A stretch of DNA of 64,000 bases, taken from the NCBI GenBank assembly GCA_003339415.1, contig PDHQ01000013.1, forward strand, positions 110,793-174,792, in the 5' to 3' direction. How positions within the stretch are numbered: position 1 is the stretch's first letter; every line of letters starts with the position of its first letter. A program made the translations under genes and the position numbers. Origin of the DNA: Ophiocordyceps camponoti-saundersi (nom. inval.) (taxonomy: Eukaryota > Ascomycota > Sordariomycetes > Hypocreales > Ophiocordycipitaceae). The notes under the pieces were generated by a model that did no database searches, was not told the origin of the DNA, and worked only from the letters and a program-made list of their open reading frames with translations. This document shows positions 22,051-34,466 of this stretch, piece after piece.

Positions 22051-25000
22051 CTATATCGTTCCCCGTAAGCGCTGCTTCCTCGCGAGCCAATCTCCCAGCA
22101 TATTGTCCAGTTGCTGCGTCACGTCAGTCTCTCGTCCTCTCCAACGCTGTGGAAAAAGGAGCCTTACCGTGGTGATCTCGGCCAGCTTGGCGTTTTGCTC
22201 GCGGAAGAGCCCCCCAACAACCGGGTGATCGTTGCCGGCGGGTTCGACGTCGCTCTTGTCGTAGACTACGGCCAACAGGTCGCGGATGTGGTCGCCCTCG
22301 TCGAAAAAGGCCCGCAGCTTTGTGTCATCCCACGCCGGCTCCCTGTGCGCAGCAGAGCTCACTCTCCTCTGCCTGTTGCCACCGGGACCCTGTGCCTGAT
22401 CCGGTGACGTCGACGCGTCGGTCGAGTTGCCGTCCGGTGATGACGTGTCTGCGACAAGGGCCGGTGGGTTGGTGCCCAGACGAGGAGACGCTTGTGACCG
22501 CTCCGACACGGTCCGCCGCTCCGACTGCTGCTGGGAGGCGCCAGGCGCGGCCCGGTGGCCGTTCGGTTGTCCGGCGGGACCCTGCGTTTTCACCGCATCC
22601 TCATTCGGCCCGGCTTCCCGCCCCTTGGCTGGCGAAGGCCCGCGAGAAGACGGCCTTTTCCGCTTGTCGAGTTCTTCCGCCCCCGAGGCGTCCGAGGCGT
22701 CCGAGCTTTCTAGAGGTGTGCGCGTCTTTGCCTTGACTGTCTTCTGTCTTCCTTCCGGCGGTCCTGTGCTTGCGCTCCGAGACGGCATCACCTTGGACAG
22801 CGCGGATCTCCCTTCTCGTTGAGCAGGGCCCGTGGACAGGGATCGCGTCCGAGATCCGTCCCGAGATCGGTGCTGTTGGTTGGACGGCACCTCCTGTGTC
22901 TCGCGGGTCTCGGGGTCGACGATTCGCATCGACGCCGGTGGCACGCTCGACATGTCGTTTGTGCGTGATTCTGCCAGATACGACGCGAGCTCGACCGACT
23001 TCTGGGCGGTAGGGCCAGGACCCTTGTTCGTTGTGGAGCCCATTTTGAGCACCTTGCTCGCCATTTTCGAGCCCGCCGTGGCCTTATCCACAGGCGACTG
23101 CTCATCCCAACGGTCATCGCTGTCGCGCGAGTCAGACAAGGTGTCTATCGACCGCTTGCCGAGTGAGTCGTCGTCGTCGTCGGTCGTTTTCCGCTTGTCC
23201 TTCCTGGTAAAGAAGCTTCGGATGGCGCTCGGTTTCTTCTCCTTCTCCCGCTTGTCTTTATCCTTGCCCTTCTTCTTGTCCTTTTCCTTGTCGGGCGCCA
23301 ATTCCTTGTCCAGCTTCTCTAAACTAGTCGTCGGCTTCAGATCCCGAGTAGAAGACTCGGTCGATTCTCGAGGTGCGTTGTCGTCTCGCAGAAGATTGGG
23401 CGTGAGTGTGATTTTCTTAGTCTCGACACTGTCGTCCTTGAAGAACGAGTCTGTATTCCGCACGGTGCCGTTGCGCGACTTGTTGGGACCGTCGCCCTTG
23501 TCCTCGGCGGAATCGTCGCTCTCTCTGGCCTCGTCGGCGTTAGCATGATTTCCCTTGGTCGCATCGACAGCCGTCTCCTCTTTGGCTGTTCGCGTCTTGA
23601 GCGGTTCGACCTTGACGCCATCGTCCGATGCCTCATCTTCCGAGGTCGTGCGTTGCGCACCATTCTGCCTCTGTTGGTCGTCTGCCTGTTCCGGGTCGGC
23701 GCCGTGCAGGTCGTCCGCATCTTCTTCATCTTCAGTAGAATAGTCGAAGTCGGAGTAGTCGACGTAGGTTGGCTCGGCGAAGGCGACCGTCTTGCGCCGT
23801 CTGCGCATCGGCTTGAACGAGTTGTTCTTGGGTTTTTGCGCTTGGTCGCCCAGCATAGTGGCGGACAGCTGTGAACAGTCAGCACGCAGTCTGAACAGCT
23901 CCCCGTATTCATATCTCACATCAATGTTCCTGTGCTTATTCAAGCGAGCCAATCTCTCCGTCGGCGTCTCGATGTGCTCCGCAGGCAAGTAACCTAGCAG
24001 TGTCAGATCCGGCTCGGTAGACGGTGTGAGGCAGGGGCGACGACTCACCTATACTGCTGTCTTTGACCACACGTACGAGCCACCAATAGCTGTTGCTGTC
24101 GTCAAGCAGCATCATCGTGTCGCCCTTTGTCGCATTGGCTTGACCTTCAACGGTAGCCACGAAAGTGTGCAGCGCGTATACGAATTCGAAGTCAATGTCC
24201 TCTGAGTCTCGTAAGCATGCATCCGGTAAAGCAGGAGTAGTGTCATGCGCATGGCTGCGTAAAGCAAAGTCATAATCGTCTTCGTCCTCGGATGACGGCT
24301 CATAGGGAATCATGAGTGGCGTGCCATCAGAGTCGTAGCCAGCATCTTGATACTCCTCCGGAAACCCCTCCCAGACCGTAGACAAACCAGTATAATTGCC
24401 ATGATGGACGTGACCGAATCCAACAGAGCGGCTTGGAGTTTGCGCATCAGGTTCGAATGCCCTCGTCAACGGCTCCTAACCGGACTCGGGTCCATCTTCC
24501 TGTAGGCGGCGGCAGCTTGCCCCTCCGGCAACGGAGGGGTACTGGGCGTCGTCCTCTCCGTCGGCTTCGTCGCAATCGTAGTGGGTCGGGCCGGAAGGCT
24601 CGTTCGGACCGCTGCAGTGCCACTGAGCATCTGACCGATGCTGTACACTTGTCCAGGCAAAGGGTGCGTCCTCCAGGTTCTGGGACGACAGAACCGGAAC
24701 GGAAGGGTCGCGCAGGAAGGATGAAAGGGAAGATAGGCGCGGCGGCCAGACAGCAGGGGCGACGACGGGGCTGTACCCACCATCTTCAATCGAAGGAGAA
24801 CTAGATATCTTGTCCATCAAGTCATCGTCGAGGTCGGCGTCGGCGTCGGCATCGCCCTCGTCTGACGACGAGAGTCCTCCGTTCTGAGCGATAGCGAGGG
24901 CATCATGCTGTTGATGATGATGATCGTTCATGTCGACGGGCGAGTGCAGGTCGAGGGTATGGAAATCGACAAGGTGGTCGGATCGGCCGCCGCTGCCGCC

Positions 25001-25510
25001 GGTCCACGAAGCCCGTGGGCAGCGGGCCTCTTCCTCGGCAGTCTGGAGGGCAACTTCGCGCAAGGTATCGGCCTGATGGTGGGCAGGGGACGCGGCGGAG
25101 AGGCCTGGGACGAAGTCGGGATGGTCCTTGGCCGAGGGAGCGTTGTGGTCCTGTAGGTCGATGGTATCTGCAGTCGGCCTTGTGTCAGCCGAACAGCTTG
25201 CGACAAAACAAATAGTACGTATGTATGTATGTATGTATGCACGATAGGAAATAAAACCAGGGTTCAAACAAGGCCAGCCGGGCGAGTGGCTGGAATGTGC
25301 GTGGTCCGTCAACTTGTGCGGGCGGCGCCACTTGTTCGATGCCGAGGGAGAAGCCGCCGGGCCAAAGTCCTAGCTAGGCCCAAGCCCCAGACTCAGACTT
25401 CTCAGGTGGAGGCGGATGTGAAGCAGTCTCCTGGGGGAGGCATTGACAAAGATGGGGGAGGGAGGGAGGGGAGGTAACGTACCAGCACGAATGATGTTTG
25501 GTCTTGTCAT
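22051..25510 (-). CDS. Tea4/Bud14-like SH3 cell-polarity protein
   Basis: Predicted 975 aa. Exons on the minus strand are 25510-25483, 25167-24533, 24475-24049, 23993-23920, 23868-22168 and 22113-22051. Tea4 (fission yeast) and Bud14 (budding yeast) bind PP1 phosphatase and link microtubule ends or formins to growth sites. Seen here: start MTRPNIIRADTIDLQD, an acidic block followed by LMDKISSSPSIEDGGY, and an SH3 domain at about 319-373 with the WWLVR core. After it comes GYLPAEHIETPTERLARLNK, a signature of this family, then a PP1-docking sequence KTVAF at about 414-418. The rest is a long charged, disordered region with KEKDKKKGKDKD, and a short C-terminal segment QLDNMLGDWLARKQ. Three introns are 51, 54 and 57 nt. 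The 57-nt one (24532-24476) has a weak donor GTTGCC but removes an in-frame TAG. Exon 1 is inferred from splice signals. Confidence 0.85.
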
Positions 25511-26884
25511 CGTTGCTGTTGACTTCTTTCTCCTGCTTCTTCAAACCCCGGAGGCTTTTCGCTTGTCCCCTTTCTTTTTGCCCCCCTTCCCCAAGACTTT
25601 TGGTAACCAGCCCCCTTTTGGCAGCGAAAGAGTAGTAGCTCCAAGGAGATGGGCATGAAACAAAACTTGAGATGGGGCAGAGACTCGGCGAGGCCGGACG
25701 AAAGGGGCTCCAAAAGAAGCTCCGCTGACAGTGTGTGCTTTCGATGTGTCTCGTCCGTAGGTAAGGTCGAGTGCGATGCTCGCCGAGTTGCGCGCGACTG
25801 GAGAGGAATCTGCCTCGACAAGAGAGCCTCTCTCCTCAGTTGTGTGGGTGGGTGTGGTTGTGATGGTGATGGTGGTGGCCGTGGTGGTGGCCCCCCCTCC
25901 ACCTTTTCTTCCTTCTCTCAGGGGGTGGAGGAGGAGGAGGAGAGGGAGGGAGAGGAGTAGGTAGTTACAGGTAGAGGTGGTAGGTTAGCCTAACGGCCTG
26001 TGTTTTTTTTTCCCTTTGCTGTAGGTACTCGGTAGATGGTTTTCCCACCAAAAAGATACATGCGAGCGATGTCCTGCCCCACATAGCTGCATTTACGAAG
26101 GTACCGCTACCCGGTGGCTCGAGTGCGTCCCACTGCACAGGATGCTGGCGGTCATCGACCACAGTGCCTAACACCGCCAATTATCGGGAGCTGCGGGAGG
26201 GGCCGGAAGTAGAAAATGTGGAAACACAGCGCCCGCAATGTACTGGAACCTGCACACTACTACTGCTATTAGTACCACGAGTCCACGAGTATGATGCGAG
26301 GCCAGTAGTGCTAATAGCAGAGCCAGCCTGCCCACTCCCGGGGAACAGGGTCTGCCCCTTAACTTACACACGTCACCGTCTCGCGGGCGCACAGGCGGCT
26401 ACCTACAGGTCACAGCAGTGCTACTGTAAGGGCCTGCTCACATGGACTTGTGTAAGTACATGCCTCTATACAATGCCCCTCCCTCCCTAGCAAGTTACAT
26501 ACTACGGCCCGTGGGTTTGCCTCCATACACACACTGCTCGTTCACCCAGGATCGACACCTGTTTGCGCCAGAGTTGGCATCCCTTGTTAGTTGTGCTTCG
26601 GCAGACCATGTCAACAAACTCAGGGGTGTCATGTTTTGTGCTGCCAACTTGGCATCATGCACTACGACTTCATGTTCATGCTGTCTGCTCAACCCTGTCC
26701 AAGCAACAGTTCCACTCATCTCTTCCTAGTCCTCCCCTCTTCCTTGTTCTCCTCAGATAAGTCAACCTATCCGACGCTAAATACGAATACATACACCGAC
26801 ACTCTCATTAGCAAATGACTCGCTTTGTTGCTCGTAGCCATGGCCGATTTTACGTCTGGCCAACTTCAAATCACTTTTTCCTCC
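25511..26884. other. Intergenic region between tea4 and gdh2
   Basis: Promoter and leader of the SH3 gene (near 25511-25950) and the 3' flank of gdh2. Contains GGT/GTGGT-rich sequence near 25850-25890 and a stem-forming inverted repeat at 26263-26320. No gene is supported. Confidence 0.55.
26263..26320. repeat. Inverted repeat with 38-nt loop
   Basis: CTGCTATTAG (26263-26272) is the exact reverse complement of CTAATAGCAG (26311-26320), and pairing continues imperfectly for a few more bases inward. Possible hairpin or decayed repeat end; function unknown. Confidence 0.5.
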
Positions 26885-29800
26885 TCAATTGTTACCATTC
26901 GCGGTGCTGCCCGCCATTACATCGTGAACCTCGACGGATTCGGCAGATCTCGCGTTCATCCTGGCCATGCGCTTCGACATGCTGGAAAGGTTGTCCGGGT
27001 TAGCATCTTTGTCTGTCGGAAAAGGGTCCTTGCGCCAAAACTTACAAGTCAAAGAAGGCAAACTGACTGGGCTCGCTACCAAACTCGTAGACGAACCGAC
27101 TGGCCAGGTAGCTGCCAAAGATACTTCTCAGGTACGACTCGGGCACGCGGGAGATGATCGTCTCGAGCCCAATCTTCTCCAGGAGCAGTGCTGGAAGAGC
27201 GTCCTGGAGCACGTCCTTGCGGATCTTCTCGTTCCTCCACATATCCGACCTTTGAAGCTCTTCGTCCAGATCCGTTATGGCCAGCGAGAGCTTGTCGGAC
27301 AGTATCGACCGAGGCGTGCCCGTGGCCTCGTGCTCGCGCCATATGGCCTCGAACTCGAGCCGCGCGTTCTCGCTGATCTTGGCCTGCACCTCGCGCACGT
27401 AATCGTTGTAGAACTGCGGAGCCTCGCCCGTATTCGCGTCGCAGCACATGTTCTGCACGAATCCCTCATCGTCAAACGAGAGGGAAGCCAGCACCTCGAG
27501 CGACGACGACGTCACGCCGCCCTTGTTCGCCGAAGCATCCTTGTACAGGATGCAGCCCGCAGCTTCGAGCCGGAGCTTGGCGTCCTGCGTGATGAAGAGG
27601 TTGGCCCCCTCCACGATGTAGGGAATCGTCGTCTTGCCGTCCTTGATCAGTCTGTTGACCGAGATGAGATCAATAGACTCCGGCCGCCCGCCGCACGGAA
27701 CAAAGGCGTCCGTCATGCCTGTGTCACGCAAGTGGTACGTGTTGCGGAACGAGGTGCCGTTCGTTACCATCTCGCCGCTGGGAAGGACGACGTTGTTATC
27801 ATCGCACAAGACACGGTAGCCATCCTTGGACACCTTGGTCATGTCGTACTCGCTGATCATGGCCCGCTTCTTGGCCAGCCGGAGCAGCTCGTCCCTGTCC
27901 AGGCCGTTGGGGTCGGCCAGCACTCCGGAACCATCGACGATGGCCGTCCACTTCTCGTTGCCGAGCAGGATTTCATTGCTGCCCAGGTCGCCGTCGGGCC
28001 CACCCGTCTGCATCTTCCTGACGGTGGACGGGTCCAGGTTGAGCTTCCTGTAGATCCCCTTGACGTACTCGCGCACCGATAGCGTTGTCATGCCATACTT
28101 GTCGTGCGGGATGCCGCCCAGTTTCGGCGACTTGCCGGTGAAGAACGACTTCCACCAGGGAGCACCGCGGACCCTCGCGTGCTCCGTGGCCCAATCCACC
28201 AGGTCGGCCGTGTTCTCATCCGGACCCATGAAGAGGATTTCTTCCTTGCCGTAGAGATCCACAAGCTTGTTCTTGATGCCTGGGCTCGTCGCCGGCAGCA
28301 GGAGATCGAGTATACTGTCGATGTATTTCTCGAAGGCTTCCTCTGCTTTGTCCTGCTGCTTGGGGTCCAGCAAAATAACACCTTTGGAGCCCCCCTCCGG
28401 GATGTCCTTGTTCTTCCGCTGCTGCGTGTTGGCCAGGCCGTAGTTCTCGTCGAAAAGGTTGCGCGCGTTGATACCGTAGGCTTCCTTACTACGTGACTTG
28501 ACGATCCGGATGCCTCCACGAGAGATATCCCGGAACCGCAAGTGAAATCCTCGAGACTCGGCGCCAATGACGAGGAACATGCCATACAGAGCGCGAGGAT
28601 ATTCGGCCTCAGGTAGGAAGGACGGGTCCAGGCGGAAGCTGAGAGCCACCTTTGTAGGAGTAAAGTAGTTGGTCTTGAGAATGGCATTATTGAAGACCCT
28701 GAAGGCTGTCATGACCATCTCGTCGTGCTCGTTGGCCACCGTCGTGGATATCGTCTCCTTGAGCTTGTCGTCGGACAGCACTTCCACCACGGGTGTCGGC
28801 GGCACCGTATGTGACGGATCGACGCCGAGGTGGACGCTGGCAAAGGACGCGTACAGTGATCTCACCAGACCCGGGTAGGTCTCGATAATCTCCAGAATGT
28901 AGTCGGGCGTGAACGTCTCAGTCCGAAGGCGGCGCTTCAGGCGCGACAAGAGGGCAGCTTGCGCCGTGTCGGTCGGATCCAGGATGTGCGACAGAGAGGC
29001 ATACTCGGGTCCAAGCCGGTTGAGAAAGTGCTGCACGAAGACCCACGCAGAGTGGGCGTAAACGGCCTCCTGCAAACTCAGATCTCCGACGGCGAAGAGG
29101 TCGTGGAATTTGTTCTGGGGCAGGCAGTAAAGCAAGGAGATCTCCTTGGCTATCTGGTGGATCGAGTCGTCGATAGGCGGGTAGTAGCCCTCCAAGTGCA
29201 GAGCGGGCCGCAGGTAGATGCTCATGATGGTGATACCGTTGGAGAATTGCTCGACATACTTTCTCGAGCTGGTGATGCCATAGTAGTGGTAGAGGTCGCT
29301 GAGGGACGAGAACATGCCTCGAGCGGTGCGAGTGCGGAAGGCGATGACCAGGCGCTTCTCGGGAGAGCCTTCGATGTCGAAAATTTCAATGACAGGACCC
29401 GACCTGTTGACCGCCAGCTCAATGATTTCTTGGTAGATTTGCTTCGTGTTGTCCGTGGCCTTTTGCCAGAAACCGACGTCGGAGATGAGTTCGATGTTGG
29501 TCTCCTTGGGGTCCTGCGCTTTCGAGCCCTGCCTGAACTGGCACTGATACACGAAATAGCAGCGGAGTGTCGCCTTGGATGAAGGACTGGCGCCGATGAC
29601 AGCTGGCGAGCGGAAGGTTTCGACCCGGTACTTGTGCTTGCCCTGATGGTCGAGGTACTTGGCCTCGAGGCGCGACTCATATCGGGGACCGCCCACATTA
29701 GCTTTACCCGGCTCGCTTGTGTCGATGTAGATGGCGTGATCGTTGGCCTCCATGTCCAGGCGAATCTCTTCCCGTTTATCTTCACGGGAATAGGCAGCAA

Positions 29801-30322
29801 CCTTGGCGGCATAGAGCGACGTGATCTGGCTGGCTATGACCTCGGGCGTCTCGATCCGAAAGTAGACATCGTCGATGCCCAATTGCTCGTAGAACCAGCG
29901 AATTTCTTCGTCCACCAGCGCCTCGGGAATCCATCCAGCCTTGAGGATGATTTCCTTGACTGTCAAAAGAAAGGGCACGGTCAGTCGAGCGCCCAAGTAG
30001 ATGGTTCTGAACAAAGCCTACCAGTCTTCATCTGCTCGTCCTTGCCAGCGAAGGCGGGAGCGACGTAGCCGACTGTGGCGGAGCGGAGAGTGCGGTGGCC
30101 ATTGGCGTTGGGATGCGATGCGAGGGGGACGCTGAAGTGTGTGGGTTGTGGCGAGGGTCCCCGGCTGGAGTCCTCAGACTGAAGAGCCAGGAGTCGGGGC
30201 CTGGGCTTGGGCGCAATGGAACCCATGGTGCTGGGCAACTCTGTCTTTTCGAGGGGGTCAATGAAATCTGGAAAACTATCCAGGTGGTTCGTGTCAGTCC
30301 TGTAAGAATCCACGGCCAACAT
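26885..30322 (-). CDS. gdh2: NAD-specific glutamate dehydrogenase
   Basis: Predicted 1103 aa. Exons are 30322-30022, 29959-27046 and 26981-26885. It converts glutamate to 2-oxoglutarate and ammonium with NAD, the catabolic direction used when glutamate is the carbon or nitrogen source. The length fits the large fungal GDH2 class (about 1040-1100). Seen in order: an N-terminal stretch GKDEQMKTVKEIILKAGWIP, FYEQLGIDDVYF, then the catalytic part with FRDISRGGIRIV, PEGGSKGVILLDP (lysine near residue 626), and GPDENTADLVDWA. Further along is the nucleotide-binding half with PCGGRPESIDL and EGANLFITQDA, and the end is FAFFDFMSKRMAR. The last intron splits the F codon of FFDF. The start at 30322 is the first ATG. 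A TTCTAG acceptor at 30339 and a GTGAGC donor at 30721 suggest a 383-nt intron in the leader, but this is inferred. Confidence 0.95.
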
Positions 30323-32569
30323 CGTGTCCACCGTGATGCTAGAAAGACAAGGCGATATTGAGATGAGTTAAGAACAAGCAGCTTGCGCAACTCTGCGTGC
30401 CAGGGACAGGGGAGTTAAGGACTTTTGGGCTCTCAAGCGGTGTAGACGAGCTTCCCGCGAGGCGTCGCTATAAGGCAGGGGTTATATCAGGGAAGCATGA
30501 AGGCCATGACCACTTGCGTGCGCCGACATGATGGAAAGCAGCGTCGAGCAGAAAACGGAAGATTAAAGACAAAGACGGGCGCGAGACAGACGGAAGCCAA
30601 CAAGCGATTTCAAGACAGCCCTGGAGAAAACGGCTCCGCGCGCAGGCCGAAAACGGCAATTGAACAATTCACGCCCCCAGCAACGAATGAAGGGCCCAAC
30701 GGGATCGGCAACACCGCTCACCTTGAGATTCTCGGAGTTCGGCAGGGGAGGGGCGGTGATAGTTGATTGAAGGCTCCTGGTCCAATCAGGCTGCTCAGCC
30801 CTATCTATCACGTCGACGATAGCTGACGTCTAGCAGCGCAGGTGTGGCCTAAAGTTGGCGGGGCAGCCGTGGCGGGGCAGACAAAGAATAATGCGTGTTG
30901 CGATTTGTCTTGTTGTTATCCAGGGCTAAGCCCGCCCCAGAAAGGAGAGACGCAGGTGAATCAGAAGACTGAGGGCCTCCGGTGGGCGGCGGAGAGATAA
31001 AGGCGGAGAGATGTCCCAAACGAGGTGAGGTATTTAGGGGTCGGTGAAGGGAGGCCACGCCCTATCCATTTCTCAGTTAGTCCGGCTGGACGCGGAAATA
31101 GTAGGGCAAGTCAAGTCAACCGACCGGTCAGGAGACACAGGGGCGGTAAGGGCGGTGTCGTCTCAACGAGAGCAGCGAGCAACAGGGGACAGGAGACGGA
31201 TAGAGGGGGAGAGAGATAAGGGAGGCATGTAGGTAGGAAGGTAGGTGTTGATAAGCCCAAGTCAAGACGGCTGAGACAGGAGTAGGAGGTGTCCGTATAA
31301 TAGTCGGGATCAGGAGGCGGCCATTGGCTTTTAAATAGGTAGCTTCTTTGGTTGATGCCTCACGTCAGGACCAAAAAGACCGACGGGATTTTTATTATTG
31401 ACTCGCAGAGCAGGGGGAGGGGGGGGAATTGGGAAGGAGGGATGGGGATGGGGATGGGGATGGGAGAGAAGGAAAAAAAAATCGAGCCCCAACAAAGATG
31501 CTTTTCGAGGAAGGTACTCGTACACGTAGGTTACAACTGCCGTGCGCGAGGGAGACGTCTCGTGCCTTCCGTCCCTCGGCGCCCCTCGTCGCCCCTCGTG
31601 GGGTCAGTGGGCCGCGATTGGCGACGGCGCAGGGGCCAAAATTGGAAACAGGCTCCAATCTAGGCCTGAACGGGGCGCCGGATAACTTGCAGGCACACAC
31701 GCACAAACACACACACACAGACATGCTGTATTCTTCGCACATCAACTCTCATCAATTTCCATGGAATATCGAGATCATCTTCTCTTTCCTGCTGCATGTG
31801 CTATAAAGGAATGCATGTATAAACCTGCTGGAAACTAGCAGTTTTCAAACAAGATGATCTTACGTACAAGTTCGAAGTCGGATTTGCCGCATGCAGCCGC
31901 CTATGTATGTATGTATGTATATCAGTCAGACATTGTCTTTTGCACATTTCTGTTTCGAAGAAGATGGTCCACTTTAGAATACCTGTCCAACTGACGATAC
32001 TCTTGCGTATAATGTTTCGATAGGAGCACCGACCACGGTGACCGTATGAGGTTGTGCGGATTCACTTGCGTGCAACCACGCAGTTCTGGTATACATACGG
32101 TTCAGGGTTCCCTGAGGCACCGCCGGGATGGTATTGCGCCACCATGCAAGCAGTATGTATGTACGCATGTATTCGCACCCAGTCAGAGGACTCGACTGTA
32201 TCAGCATGAAATACGTTCTAGTCTATCACATTTACCTCCCTTCTACCACCTTCTGAAGCCATGACCAAACACTTACCCTAGTAGTGTATTGGGATGCCCT
32301 TGTTGGTAGGTTAGGCAGTTGAACAGGGGTCCTACGATATAAACATTATGCGCTCTATGCGCTCCCCCGGAAACCACCGTCAGCTTTCCTTTGCATTGAG
32401 TCTTCGTCCCATCAAACGCCCGGGCAACGGTCCAGCAGCAGGCTGAGCTCCCCTGATGTGCAAGTTTCGTGTCCGAACATGAAGATCACTCGTCAGGCAT
32501 CGGCTGTAGCCTGTCAGAGGACAGGGGAACATAACACGTATGTATGTATGTATGTGTGAGTAGGTATGG

Positions 32570-32570
<1 letters not shown>

Positions 32571-32629
<59 letters not shown>
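32571..32629. repeat. (TG)29 microsatellite
   Basis: About 29 uninterrupted TG units flanked by GTAT repeats. It keeps frames open on both strands and so produces false ORFs (poly Cys-Val or Thr-His). Confidence 0.97.
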
Positions 32630-32633
<4 letters not shown>

Positions 32634-34069
32634 ATGCGCAAAAAGCACACAATTCATTGCGAGTCGTGGGATTCGTATTAGACTTCCCGTCGAAACAAGT
32701 TGTGATGAAGCAGCCATGTTTTTCCCAATGCATGCAGCGTGTGTCGCCCAACATCGTGGTGGCTTGTCTCTTGGATGTGCCTGGACGCCGCGTATCAGGA
32801 ACATGCAACCCAACCCCCTCTCCCACGGCCCACGCTGACGGGTCGGTTATTCGAGGCTCTATCCGTACATACGGCATAGGTCCATACATACATACAGTAT
32901 CCGTACACACACCTTGATCGTTCATTGTATCCCTACATTCAGATACTACAGAGGTTGTATTTGCCCAAGTTTCAAGCCTCGCTGCACGACAGAACAAGTC
33001 GGCTAAGCCCGATCCGTCGTGCCAGCCAAGGCCATCGTGGGTTCGTGTTGCATCAGCAGACGCATCAGAGATTTTCCTTGCCCGTCACGATGCCGTAGCT
33101 CAGGTCTCTTCGGCGGGGGGGCGGAGCGGAGGTCCCTCTCCATCTACCCACCCCTCCCTCCCTCCATGTCGGGGAATGCAAGTGAATATGGAGACTGGGG
33201 AGCGCCACTCAGACAGGGTTCGGACTAAAAAGCATACCGTAATTCGGCCGTTCCATGCGCTCGTGACAAGCTTCACTTGCTGACGATGAAAAGTGGCGAG
33301 AGGAGGAATGGGACAATTACCTAACAGTTCGCCGCCAATTTTCTTTGGTAATTGCATTGTACGTGATGCATATACAATTGCGTCTAGATGCGCGATGCGA
33401 TGCCTGGCTGAGTAGCTGGCCGAGGTCGAGGTCGAGCCCGAGGCCAGGCATATGTACACATGTACGGCGCCACGAGGCACCACGACAAGTTCCTGCAGGC
33501 GCCGATCCGGGGGCCCGGACTGCACACCGCGGGGCTTCTGCCGATCCCCGACCGGATTGCCCCCGGAGCCAAGGCCAGATTCTATTACGCCCACATTTCT
33601 TCAGCCTGTCCGTTTCTATTACCCCCATTTTACATGATGGCCGTGCTCTGGGCGAAACTATTTCCACGGCAACCCCTTGACCCGGCATAGGGACACGTGC
33701 TCTACGTGTCTGAGATGCACATGACCTTGCCAAGTCCGCGCCAACCAGCTGAGAGTCTCTGTGTTGTCGCGAATTGCAGAACGGTCACGATGCCTTCTTT
33801 TTTTTTTTTTTACGTACGTATGTATGTAGGTAGGTATGTATGTATGCACATACACTGGGCTTCGGTGTGCGGACCAGTGCAATCTACCGATCCGAGGCAT
33901 GGCATTAGCTTTTTCCTTTAGCGCTTTGCCATCAATTGAAAGCTGGCTCTTGGACTCATCTCGATCGTGGATGCATCGTCAGTTCGTCACTTCCTCTCAG
34001 ACTGGATCATCGTAGCATGGAGCCTTGGAGAAAGCCAGGCCTTGCGCCATGTTTGCAGGAGATAATCTT

Positions 34070-34087
34070 CCTAGGTACGTACCTAGG
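34070..34087. repeat. 18-bp perfect palindrome upstream of tom22
   Basis: CCTAGGTACGTACCTAGG is its own reverse complement, 380 bp before the tom22 ATG. Shorter relatives (CCTAGGTA, GTACCTAGG) occur near 3280, 5195, 35320 and 57051. It could be a protein-binding dyad or chance within a biased composition. Confidence 0.6.
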
Positions 34088-34466
34088 TACTTAGTGAGGT
34101 CGCCAGTCGAAACGAAATTCGTGTATGTTAGGTAACCATTCTTCTAGTCCTAGGTGTAGCCGCTGGAGGCATGCACGTGACAAGCGCCTATCAGCATCTT
34201 CTTCGGCTAAACTTCCCACGAGTCACGATGGAGCTGCGGAAAAAATTCAAGCCCCTTGCGAAGCTACAGCCCACAGCAGACCGCGAACGATAGTCCGTCC
34301 AGGACTCTCCATCTCAGTCGAGCTCACGACTATCGTCTATCTGCAAGAGTCCTCCTTCATTACTCTCGCCTGACGAAATCACACACAACTCCGTCCCGAC
34401 CTCTCCACCCCCAGAGGCTCAGTAGCAGCTCGAAGAGGCTTCCGAACCCACATCCCCGCCGCAAAC

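Larger units (their letters stand above)
30323..34466. other. Divergent intergenic region between gdh2 and tom22
   Basis: No supported gene in 4.1 kb. It contains the gdh2 leader (with a possible intron 30339-30721), (GGGAT)n near 31440-31460, a (TG)29 microsatellite at 32571-32629, TACGGATA motifs at 32860 and 32897, and an 18-bp palindrome at 34070. Several short frames at 33019-33730 overlap on both strands and show no motif. Confidence 0.55.

Noticed and set aside
32566..32997. ORFs rich in Cys-Val or Thr-His
   Set aside because: They result from the (TG)29 microsatellite.
33019..33733. Overlapping ORFs of 60-165 codons on both strands upstream of tom22
   Set aside because: No motif, mutual overlap in all frames and no consistent codon bias.
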